Assembly (NCBI GenBank): GCA_034008185.1
Contig: CM067081.1
Coordinates: forward strand, 149,574,258-149,638,257
Source of the DNA: Gorsachius magnificus
Lineage: Eukaryota; Chordata; Aves; Pelecaniformes; Ardeidae
Direction: 5' to 3'
Length of the DNA: 64,000 nucleotides
Within the stretch, counting starts at the first letter, position 1; every line of letters begins with the position of its first letter. Positions 1 through 11,300 of the stretch are shown one piece after another. Position numbers and translations under genes: made by a program. The notes beneath the pieces are model-generated. The model was not told where the DNA came from and searched no databases. It worked only from the letters and a program-made list of their open reading frames with translations.

Positions 1-1478
1 TTTACCTGGTTTTGCTCTGGAGGGTAAAATAAATCTTCCTCGGCTTGCAGAACAGTTCAGGTAAGTGTGGTTTTTTGCAAAGCATACCAGTGCAATCTTG
101 CTACTGGAATTTTTGTGGGGGAAGAAAAAAGCCAGGAAAAGTATGGGTTGTGATGTCTCCAGATGCTATGGAACACTAACCATTCTACATTAAAAACTGT
201 GATCTCTCTTTGCAGTGTCTTGATATCCTACTCACTCATTAAAAACTGTTGAGACCACATAATTTGCAAGAGTTAGAAATTGTTACATTTATTAATATTT
301 GACTTTTTAAGAAATTATGCAGAACTGAACAAGAAATAGGAATTACAGAACTAAAATTCAATGCAAAAGGAAAAATAGGAAACACTGCTGCAGCAACCTA
401 ACCCCTAGATGTTTGCACCATACTTTGTATTAGAAAAAAACCTCTTATTTCATATAATTGTTTGCACTCCCAATACCTAATTATGGAAGACAATTAAGAA
501 TTCTCAAAAACCATAGAACAGAAAATTGGCTATTGGTCTTGTAAGTGAAATGGAGATGGTCTTTAATGCATTTCCATTTTGTAGGTACAATAAAAGTCAA
601 TTAGATGTAAAAGGTCTATAATAAATGAATGGTCTGGATTCACACCATCTATGAGCAAAAATGCTCTTCATTATCAAGAATTGCTTATATGATGCCAGGA
701 ATTCCACCAACATATTCATTTGGAAGAACTTTGAGTTTCCACTACATATGAGCTCACACAGTAACTGCAAAATATTCCAACTTATCTTTCACAGGGGGAG
801 AAATGAAGAAAACCATCTACTTTGGTTTTGCTGTAGAGAATGAATGCGCATATACAGATCCTACTCCTAAGGGGTGCTAAATCTATGAACTAAATTTTTG
901 GAAATAGATAAAATACATAACCCCACACTAGTTTTCGTGCATGCAGATATACACACAGACATGTTCATGCAGTTACGCCTGAACATAGCTTACAGATGTT
1001 CTGCTTCCAGCACAGCTGTGGAATCCCAGAATTATGAACAAGCTGCAAAGCTTTCCTGAGAAGCTCAGAAAATACTTGGGCTGTTAGCTTGAGTTGAACT
1101 CTGTGCTGCTGTGATTAAAGACCTATTGCTAGTCAAGTTACTCAGTTTTAAAGCTAGCTCCACTACCTTTGCTCAAGCTGCTGTTCTATACATCATTGTT
1201 CAGTGATCTGTCAGTTATTTAGATTAAATAAGAAGCTGTTTCTGAGTCTTATAACTCCCAAGAGTGTTCGCACTGTGTGTATTTGGAAAATACTTCCCAT
1301 TCTACTACCCTCAGTACATGTAGAAACAGGTATTCTTTTCTTTAAAGCTGCTGGTGATTTGAACATATCAGGCCAGCACTTCAGTCCGGAACTAGGCAAT
1401 TTACCACTTCCCTTCCTGGGTCCCTTTTTTGTGGTCTTCCAACATTTCGCTAAAGCTGAAAGCAAGTGAGCTGAATCC

Positions 1479-1619
1479 TGACGTCAATTTTGACTCTCTA
1501 GAAAGAGATGTGAGTACACAATCTAAAATGTTTTTACTATTGCATAGTTTGCACGTGCTGTGCCCTCACTTATCCCATGGCAACCTCGCATCAGCAACAT
1601 GTGCCTTGGCCACCACGTG
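1479..1619. promoter_or_regulatory. Candidate enhancer: CRE plus two CACGTG E-boxes
   Basis: A perfect TGACGTCA (CREB/ATF) palindrome lies at 1479-1486. Perfect CACGTG E-boxes lie at 1552-1557 and 1614-1619. The stretch is less AT-rich than its surroundings. Such sites bind CREB/ATF and USF, MYC or CLOCK-type bHLH factors. Whether this cluster works is inference; motif density alone does not prove an enhancer. Confidence 0.3.
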
Positions 1620-3037
1620 GCTGGAGGTACAGTAATTCTGTCTTTGCAGAGCAGCTCCGAAGCTTGCAGCTTGTTCAGAATGGATTAGCCCATCTGCTTT
1701 TCTGTTCAGCAAAGAGCCGTCAGATTTAGTCTGCCCTGAGTGCTTTCCGTGGGCTGCTCAGAGTGGTATTTTGATTTGAAGGTGATCTCATTAAGTTTTA
1801 AAACCCCAGCTGGAAAGACCCTATGTAACATAGAAACCTCTGTACTGACTTGACATCATCCTTGTTCCGGGGATCCTTCTGCTGCCTGTTGAAGTGGTGG
1901 GTCTTTGTACTTTATCATGGCTGATTTCTCGACAGTGGAATCCACTACTCTACAGCAGCCATTTCATCTTATAGTCCTACCCATTTTTTATTAAACAAAA
2001 GCCTTCAGCATTTTTTAAATATCAAGAGGATTTTTTTAATGATATTTATTTAATGATTGCTGCTGGCCTTATGTTTATTAATGCTATGTCTTTCCCAGCC
2101 TCCCTTCTGAGCCAGTGAGTGTGTAGGAGAGAGAAGGATAGTAGGATGCCGCCTTTGTTTTTAATCTGTTTGCAGTTTAATACTGTTATTTATTTAGTAG
2201 TACTGATTTTTTTATGTTTAAATTAACAATTCCTTATTTCAACAAACAGAAAAAACAAGAAATGGCACTATTCTAATTCTGCTGCAGGGTGGGGCTGCTG
2301 TTCTTAGACATTATTGCGTATGAATAACCAGTTAACATGAGTAGCGGCCCCAAGACTGAGGCATGGGTGAGTTTTTCCCATCAAGAGCTAAACAGCACCT
2401 GCACAGAGCAGGTCATTTCATAGCTACAAGGTGGTCCCTGAAAAAGAAATGCAGCTGTTACCCGATCCAGAGACTCTGAGGGCTGGTCTCTCTAAGGTAT
2501 GGGACAAAAAGCAAATCCCCTGGGAAGCCTAAGGGAAAAAGAGGTAGGTAAATGTAAAAAATTCAGGGACTTAAGGGGGGGCATAGAGAGAAATATATCT
2601 GACAAAAGACAGGCGTCACCAGGATCAAGTGGACAAGCAAGTACAACCAGAACTGAAAAAGAAGATTACTTTGTCTTCTCTAAGACCTCAAATTTTGTAT
2701 GGGAGTACCCAAACCTATCAAGGCCACGGATGGCACAGCTTCCCTCTTGGGGCTGATTTTGCAGCATTGCAGGGAATTGGGAGTGAGTTCCATGGTTTGT
2801 ATATTTTGCATGGAAGCTGTTTTGCAAGAAGATTTCTTCATATTCAGTCATACAAAAGGCTAACACTACAAACATACAGTATTTTGACCAAAGTCTTCTC
2901 ATAATCTCATTAATATATTTTCATCAGAAGACAATTTACAGTACATTGGGATGTTTTTCAAAAGTATACTTACACTTAGAAGCCCATCAGAACTTCAGTG
3001 CAAACCAAAAACGAAAGCAGGCAAATAACTATACATG

Positions 3038-3060
3038 TTAAATCATTTGCAATGATTTAA
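3038..3060. repeat. Short perfect inverted repeat
   Basis: Arms TTAAATCATT and AATGATTTAA are separated by TGC. A further TGATTTAA copy follows about 20 bases downstream. TGATTTA-type words are bound by PBX/HOX-class homeodomains, so this could be a homeodomain site cluster or simply AT-rich DNA. Confidence 0.4.
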
Positions 3061-4059
3061 TCCATTTGATCTAGCCATGATTTAACATGCACCATCTCAC
3101 CCATTAAGTGTTACTACAGCATTAATACATACATATAGCACATCCAGGTACATCATTACAAATGTTTTGTCACACAGTAAAACACACATAGAAGAAGGGA
3201 GAGAGGACAGACTTCCCAGATACTAATAAGTCCTACTGAAATGACTCTGCCATAGCAAAACTGAAAAAGCAAACATATTGCTGCAACCACCCCTCTACAG
3301 CATTTTGCACGATGAGCAGATGCACTCAGTCAATAGGACAGGCCCGCGTACAAGTGCTGAGAACCAGCACCCTGTGCTCAGGCCCTCTGCTGTGCCAGCC
3401 ATCCTGAAAGAGTTAAGCCCAGCACTTGATCTAAAGGGATACCACACACACATCTGTTTAGCACACACTGACTAATTGCAGCGTTGGCAGAGCGTGGCTG
3501 GTTGCCAGCCCCTGCACTCATGCGCAATATGCTGGTTTATGCATTGATCTGCTTTTCTTGCGTGGGATTTAAATACCCAGATAAGCCTGCAAAGCTGCAA
3601 GAAGATCACATCGATATATTTACCCCACAGGCTTCCCTCTCCCTTCCCGTCATTCTGTTATGTGTCTACCAAAGGTCTGTTGTGAAACAATCTCCTGAGC
3701 CCTGTTGTGTTGTAGCTTTCTCTAATGCTAACTGAATTTCCCTTGGTAACAGAGACAGAGTATCTCAGCAGTATTCCCACTCTCTTCTCTGAATAGCTTA
3801 TCATTTGATAGTGGAGCTATTCAAAATGGCATCTAGAGTTTTCTTCGTAAGACTTCGCTGCTGAATTATTAATGAATTAGAGTGTAATTTTAAAGGAGAT
3901 GCAATTTAGCAAAACAGCTGGGTAAGTGATAAATAGAGGGTTGGCACATTTGCTCTGTGGTAAATTTTGCCTATAACAGTACTACATCCAATTTCAAGGT
4001 CAGGACTCTCATTCCCAGGTAGCATTTAGCTTTAGGAAGAACACCTACCAAGGCATGAA

Positions 4060-4139
4060 CATAAATTCATTCACCCTCACAATTTCTATATGAGGCAGAC
4101 AGGTGTTATGATCTCCATTACACAGGGAAAACAACATCT
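4060..4139 (-). repeat. MIR-like SINE remnant (3' core)
   Basis: The plus strand reads CCTCACAATTTCTATATGAGG, then GTGTTATGATCTCCATTACACAGGG. This follows the reverse complement of the MIR/CORE-SINE 3' region (roughly CCTCACAACAACCCTATGAGG ... ATTATCCCCATTTTACAGATG). The element is old and diverged. It is broken on the right by the microsatellite that begins at 4140. Confidence 0.55.
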
Positions 4140-4173
<34 letters not shown>

Positions 4174-4199
4174 TCAGTCAGTCAGTCAGTCAGTCAGTC
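4140..4199. repeat. Compound microsatellite (GT)n(GA)n(GTCA)n
   Basis: (GT)9 at 4141-4158 is followed by about seven GA units to 4172, then about six to seven uninterrupted GTCA units to 4199. It probably expanded inside the neighbouring SINE remnant. Length variation between individuals is likely. Confidence 0.95.
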
Positions 4200-7100
4200 C
4201 TGTCCAAGCCTGACTCCAGTCGCCGGAGAGAAGGCATTTCAGCCATAGTATCTCTGAAAGGTAGCTAAAGATTTTCACATGAAATATTTGTTATTTTTTT
4301 TTCCAGAAAGATGTTGATAAATCAAAGTCAAAACTTCAAATGAACATCTATGCCTGTATTAACAAAGATGGATTCTCGGACCCCAAAAAAGGAGAATGGC
4401 TCAACGAAGCTCAATTTGGCAGTTATAGAAATCTAGATGAGTAGAAAATACTCATTATATTCTAATGGGAGAAGGAGATTTAAAACTTTGCTCCAAGCAA
4501 GCATAGGCCTTAACATTGAAAGTGTGTGCCTTGCCTACTGCTCTAGAAGGAGCATCTTTCTTTACTTTGAAAGACTTGTCCATCTACAGAATGACTCAAT
4601 ATTTGAAATGCTGCAACATCTCACAGGACAGGAGACAATCTTTTCTGTCCCTTTCTACCACATAATATTCATAAAGATTTGCAGAAAGATAAATGAAGCT
4701 GTCACGATTGGGAAGCAGTTGTCTTGATGTGAAACACATACCCTAGGAAGCCTTTTAAAAAAAGAAATGCAAAATAAAATTGGCTTATTTCCTCCAGCAA
4801 GTGTTCCAGCACCAGATCAGAATTAGAACAAATTCCACCTCACTGTGAAGTGGGGTAGGATTTGTACAACAGCGAGGAAAGCATTATGAGACAGGGATTA
4901 TTTCTGACTAAGAGAATCTAGTTGTAGAGAATACAGACAGAATAGAGGCAGGAAAAAGACTGATTCAATTTCATGCTAATGTAAGCATACAGCACTGAAA
5001 TTGCAGGTTTAAATTTATCAGCATCTATTTTTAAATTACCAAGTAATAAATACATTGTTAAGATTATTCTTCTTGATCAGTTCTCCCCTAAAATCTAATT
5101 GTTTAGGGAATGTGTTTTAGTACAATTTTGTGTGGTTTTGTGTCTGTTTTATTTCATCCCTTGTTTTTATCAACTTCCAGGCAATCATTATGTGTACATT
5201 TATTTTTTTTAAACTGGTTTTATTTGTGGATGAATTGGGTTAGAATAAAGGTTAGGACCTTCTTCCACCTCCTGTAAAAGTTCGTTCTTTATTTTAATTG
5301 AAATTGAAAAGATTTTGCAAAGGAATCTCTGAACTATGCTTACTTGTTTTCCTAGGAAAGGGAACCAAACAAGGAGATGCTAACAGTTGCTTTTAAGCTC
5401 ATTGTGTTTAATACAGGTGTGTCCAAATCAATCCTGTAAGCACTGCCATTTAGTACATGTGTCTTACAGTTCCTACTGACATCCTTGTGATCTGCAAACA
5501 TGATTTTTAGTGTCAACCTTTCCTTGCAGACCTTTGAAAGGACCCTGCTTGAATTGTTTTCCGATCATGTCACAACAACACATCACTGGAGACATATAGG
5601 AAGAATTTCCATACCTCAGCTTCCTCAGTCTGGACTAATTTATCCAGCTGTTTATTGGCCTAGTAATTCTCACTTGAAAAAACATCATTTCATTTATTTT
5701 TACTTATTTGCTAATATAATTCCAGAGAATAGTAACGGCAAAAGGAAATCTTTAAAACAGAAAAATTTCTGCTGGCTTTAGATCCTAAGTTACCATAGCA
5801 GCGAATTCAACACACACTACCTGCAGACTGAAGAGCAACAGATAATAAAAGCTGGGAGACATTAAAACCTAAAGGTCTGTTCAGCAGATTCTCTATCTGT
5901 ACCCATGAAAACAAGCAGATACGTATGTTGTTTTGATTCCTGGCACCCCTAACACAACAGAACCATGCAGAAGGGCTCCTTGGTCCTCATTTCCTGTGGC
6001 AGTATTCTGCAGGCATCCTTTGTGAATTAATTTCTGGTAGGTTTATATAATAATACAGCTCCACAGAAGCCATCCTCTCTGATGATGAATGAGAGTTTCT
6101 TTTCAGTTTTCCATGAATGAAAAAGAATGCCTAATCCCAGATGCTATCAACTCACTAAGAATAACCTAATCTTATGTGAGATCAGGTTGCTTTCTGAATT
6201 GAAGGCAGACTGCTAATGCTTATCTAATGACAGACAAAGTGATTTGTGTTTACAAGTCTGGAAGGATACCTCATACATATTTTATATTTTACATTCATGC
6301 ATATACAGAATTGAAATCTATGTGATAAACTGTATATCCAGATGGTATTCAGATGTGTCACTGATCTTTTACATACTGATCTACTTTGTTTTAACGCTTC
6401 AAACCACTGGGGCTTTGTTTACATGGCACAAATCACTATCGTATCATTGCAAATTGTCATCCATCACATTAGCTAAGCCAGATTAGCTAACCACGGTCAT
6501 AGCAAGATCTCGGATCCTGCAGCCTGTCTATAGCAAATAAAATAATTACATTTTTTAAGTTAATAAAACTAACAGAATAATAGCAAAGGAACAGCAAAGA
6601 GCCATTACTGATACGTAGGTCAAACGCAGTTCAGTTTGGCTTCAGAACAAAGGTTTTCCCTAACTTCAAAAACCTCCCCAGTGATGTGCAGGGATTCTTG
6701 CTTCATGGTTGTTGTTTTTAAGAAGCAATTTCCTCATTGTTACTTTGCTGGCTCTATGCGAACAATACAGAGCATAAATAGACCTTCTCAAAGGTTAATA
6801 AAGAAAATACTTAAACTGCATGGCTGTGATTCTTCTCTGCCACTACTGTATGTGACGGCCATCTCTATGCAAAATGGAAATCAGGAAAGAGATTACCCAG
6901 TTCAGTTCTACAACGATGTTAATGAGATTGTCTCAGTGGGCCTCTCTTGGTGTTTGTCAATGTTTGTCAGTTATGCCACTTTACCTGTCCTTTTGGCTTT
7001 TATTTCTCAAGTGATTTCTCTCTGAAATTTGCCAAATAACAAAGGATAATAGTAATGAAAACTTCCATTTTAACGCAGGTTTTCTTTTTTAAAAATAATC

Positions 7101-8209
7101 ACACAGCAATAGAATATAATTCAGGCTCTGGCAACAGAAGAGTGTTTAAGAATATGATTAACTTCAGGCCTCTGCAGCAGTTCCACAAAGAGGCTGAAGC
7201 AAATGTTTAAGTACTTTCTTGAGTAGGTTGTGTAGTTTTAGGCTGCATAATATTTTTTTATATCATCTAAGATGCAGGAATTATTATTTTTCCTAAATCT
7301 TTATCTTTTTTTCTACTGAGAGTGCTTATGGAAGTTCAATTCCCATCACTTCAAAGATCATATTTCTACATCAGCTGAGACAGTCCCTGTCTCAAAGATA
7401 TTATGATGTTAAATGGACAAGGAAGACAAATGTGAGAGAACTGAGGGCAATAAAACAGTAAGTAACCATCAAGAGAAGGAGAACTGGGAGAATGTAAACC
7501 AAAGACATATAACATGCTTTCAGCTGAAAGAAGAAGTAGACCTGAAGGATGCTAACGGTGGGAAGGCTAATCTGCTCTTGCATTCCCATTGACTTCAAAT
7601 AAGGTATATCAGGGAGTTTAGATTTAAATTTTGGCTCCTAATTTTTGCTGGTTTGGGAAGTTATATCTCCTCTCTTTAATACTGAACCATGAACTTGAAT
7701 CTGAAAATGTCTGTTCAAATGCAGCACTGTGCAATTGCTTAGAAGGACAGTAGAAGGGTGCAGCAAGAATTTAACTTTTCTTGACAGATTCAGCTTCAGC
7801 CATTCTGAGGTAATGTATAATTTATGCAATTTTTCTTGTGTGAAAATTAGTGACTGAAATATTTGACTAAATTAAATTGTACGTGAAGATACAAAACTCA
7901 TATAAGATACATTGAAAGACTTCGGAGTAAACCTAAGACAGGACAGTAAAGAAAAAAAAAAAAGCATCAATCACCCAAGTATGAATCCGTTTAGTCATCC
8001 AAAAGCATTGATGACCGCCCGGCAGCACTTTGAAAAGATGTAATTTCCAACTAGTCCTAAATCTCAGTTTGGGCAATGATTGCAAATTTGCATAATTAAG
8101 AACAGCCACCATAAAGCCCAAATGGTTGTCAATCTCACTGCAATCTGCTAAAGTTTGTGAGCTAAGAAGAAGTGTCATAAGGATTGTCAAGATGGTCTCA
8201 CATTTAAAA
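4200..8209. other. Intronic segment with an unassigned splice-bounded open segment
   Basis: Bases 4308-4443 hold a long pyrimidine tract and CAG, then 45 open plus-strand codons ending in TAG at 4441-4443, with AATAAA near 4772. It is treated as a finding, not a gene. The rest is AT-rich with only chance-length frames, for example 129 codons at 6636-7025. CCCATTGACTTCAAAT near 7588 resembles the ancient repeat phrase also seen at 36.2 and 54.6 kb. Confidence 0.5.
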
Positions 8210-8396
8210 ATGAAGTTTGTTTGTGAACTTGGATATGCCTGCTTCATTTGAGACCTTCGACCTGCACTTCAAATACGATTTAATTCAATTTCTTATCTGC
8301 AAAGTGTGGATAATATGTGGCCTTTTTCATAAAGCACTTCATGATTCTTGACTGAAAGGTCCTATAGATGTGTAAAATCTTTATTATTATGCAAAC
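8210..8396 (+). repeat. Ancient MIR/SINE-type retroposon remnant
   Basis: TTTCTTATCTGCAAAGTGTGGATAATA matches the MIR core phrase (TTTCCTTATCTGTAAAATGGGGATAATA). It runs into CATAAAGCACTTCATGATTC, then TGAAAGGTCCTATAGATGTG and TTTATTATTAT. These match the 3' tail seen in old amniote SINE/LINE elements (TAAAGCACTTTGAGAT, then GAAAGGYGCTATATAA and ATTATTATT). The 5' limit is uncertain. Confidence 0.6.
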
Positions 8397-11300
8397 TGTT
8401 GTTGAGAATGGCTCTGTGACAGCTAACTGTACTTCCTCCACTTGAAAAAGACATCATCTCTTCCAATGGAATTCTCTCCTAATCCCAAAACATACTTTCA
8501 TTGTATGAAATTACCATGAAGAAGCCTCCAGGGATAAGTTCCCACATTTTTGTTTGTTCCTCCTTCCGTCAAGGTGAAGTTAGTAAAGTGTCTGTTTAAA
8601 TAATGACCAAGTCAAAACTGATTAAGGAAATTGGGATTGAGCCAAGAAAGTAGCATTTTCCTGTGCATGAGGAGGAGGGAAGGACTGACCTTCCTTAGAG
8701 ACTATCTTTGTTATCATGAAATAAAATGGATTTGGTAGATTTTTATTATTCTTTCTTAAGAAATACACCTCTCAGCAGCACACAATATGCATTCCAGCTG
8801 TCATCTTACATGCCAAATATATTTAAGTAGGTTTTAAAATGGCTAAAATTATTAACTCAGGAAATTAATCTTATCAAAGACACAAACCTTGTGGTTTTAT
8901 TCCTAAGATCTTCAGGAACATCTCTAGACAGATTAATTAAAAAAAAATAATAAAGATTAAAAGATTACCAAGTTCAAAATGCATTTGTAAAAATTACATT
9001 CATGACAATGTTTTTATTTTGTTCCAGTTCAGCACTCCTATGTGAAAAATCACATAACTTAACCACAGCCCCCTAAAGCTGATGAATGTCTTCATTTTGG
9101 CTAAACTGCATCTGATAGCCAGTCCCCAATGTCTTTCAAAGTCCGCTTAAATTCAGAATTTTATTGCAATATACAATCATTATTCTATTCCCCATCTCTC
9201 ACTTCAATATAGAGGTCCTGCTAAGCACATGACAAACACTAACAATTTTGTGGTATGTAAAATTCTGCCAGTTGATAATCCCACTCTTGTCCAAGTTCAA
9301 ATGCTTTACAAGTCATGCAGAAATGCCTTGAATTCAATCTTTGATCTTCATGCAATTTGATTAAAAAAAAAAAAGCAAACTACACATCACCATGAAGTCT
9401 CTTTTAAGACATTCAACACCACAGTCATCAAACAGGAAGGCAGTATTTCTTAAGAAACAGCAGATCGCTGCAGATTTCTTTTCTATGAACAGAGTTTATT
9501 TCAGTTCCTGGATAACAGGTAAAGTTCAAGCTTTCTTGGATTCTCTCTCCTTCTGTTTCATAAGGAAAGGCAGCAAGTTCATTTTAGTCATAAAACTCAC
9601 AGAAGGCTCAACTGAACATCTCCAAATGAATTCTGCACTCTTACCTCCATAGCACATAGAGAAAAGCTCTGTTACAAGTTCCCTGAAAGAAAATGAACGT
9701 TTTCCCCAAACCAGTGCTTTCTGAAGTTTGTAGGATTCAATTAGCGAGTAGGCCTTTGCTAGAAAATTCTCCCACTTGGCTTAACTTGCTTATTTCCATG
9801 GAGCCTAAATGCTCCCTCAATCCATTTCTTGAATCAAGATCATTGCTGTCTGCTGCTCTTTATTTCCCTCTGTTGACTGCTTGGTCACTCCCACCACCTT
9901 GCGATTGATTATTCCTCCACTCACAAGAAAGAAGGAGAGAAAACAGACACTTTCTTACGGAAGAGTGGAAGTGAACAGCCTTGGAATAGGTACCAAGACA
10001 CAGATCCATTTCCTTAACTTGGGATAGCAATCAGAATTAAAATTTCAGGAACATGTAGTTATTCTGAGTCTTACTTGCTGGTGATTAGCAGAATACAATT
10101 TTTTTTTCTCCCATGCCCTCTCCATTGCTTGCAGTTTTCTCCCAGATCTTGTCTTTCATCTTTCCATCTTCAGACACCTGATGGATCTAAATTTTTCAGG
10201 CATCTTTCTATTAATGACCTTCAGCTCAACCCTCATTCTGAGACACCAGTTACAATCTTACAGTATTAATTATAGCTTTGCTTTGGCATTTTATTAGACA
10301 TAAAAATGTGTGTAATAAACACATTTCAAGATACTTTATTCCTGTGAAAACATTTTCTTCTAACTTCCCTGTAAATACTGTCATCCCTCACTCTGTAACA
10401 TTTCCCTGTAGTCTTAATTCCTTATTGTCAGGACCTGTTGTTTTATTTGCCTGTAGAGTGCCACAAACACCTGTGACTCCATATAAAATCTAAGTATTCA
10501 CGAAAATACAATGTTCTTATTTTTTTCTTAAGTTTCTCATCTCTCTCTAACCTATTAAAGCAAAGTCAGCTTGAAAGTTTATCACAAGTAGACTGACCTT
10601 TGCCTTAGGTTTTGTCTTAAAACAGGCATGCAGTGTTGTAGAACAAGTCAAAAGCATCATCCTGTTTTCTCATTTGCTATGTGGCAATGGCTCAGATGTC
10701 TCACTTTGCTATTTCAAGTAGTTAACTGCATTATCTAAAGTAAGCCTTGATTGTCAAAGCTTGAGCCCATATTCTTGCCTGTTTTATCTGAAGGTAATGC
10801 AATTTCAGATAACTGATTATTTCATCCGATGAGAAAAAAAGAATGACAATGGTCTGTCTAATGCACTGAAAGGATCTAAGCACTAATGTCTTAATACGCT
10901 GTAATGAACATTAAGAAAATATCTTTTCATCTTGTGAAAGGGGAAATTTTTGATTGCAAAAATGCATCTGATAGCAACAGTACACAGCATTGCATATTCA
11001 GTCCAGCCTGATGATGCTTATGGAGCACACAGTACAGATGATACAAGACAGCAAAGCACTTTTTTTCATATGCTTTTGCTCCTGGATTTTAAGTAAGATG
11101 TTCAAGGAAAGCATGAGGGCAATATTTTGAAGTTACATAACACACTGTCAAGCCTTCACAGTTAAAAATAAAAGCATTCAGGCTCTCCTCCATAATTGTA
11201 AATTACAATGAAGAGTGGCATAGATGCATTCTCCTAAAGAATTTCAGTATGTATTCCTCTTTTCAGCACTGTGAATCATAAAGGCCCACTGCCTCTCTCT

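Larger units (their letters stand above)
1..4060. other. Intronic segment, CRE/E-box cluster and hairpin, otherwise unremarkable
   Basis: This stretch is AT-rich with no recognised coding exon. A perfect CRE and two CACGTG E-boxes lie within 1479-1619. A 10-bp inverted repeat with a 3-base loop lies at 3038-3060. Bases 2-69 are open on the plus strand and end at CAG|GTAAGT, a consensus donor, but the acceptor side is outside the window and the peptide is not one I know. Confidence 0.6.

Noticed and set aside
6636..7025. 129-codon open frame on the plus strand
   Set aside because: Frames of 100-130 codons are expected several times by chance in 64 kb of AT-rich DNA; no recognised domain, and composition is not protein-like throughout.
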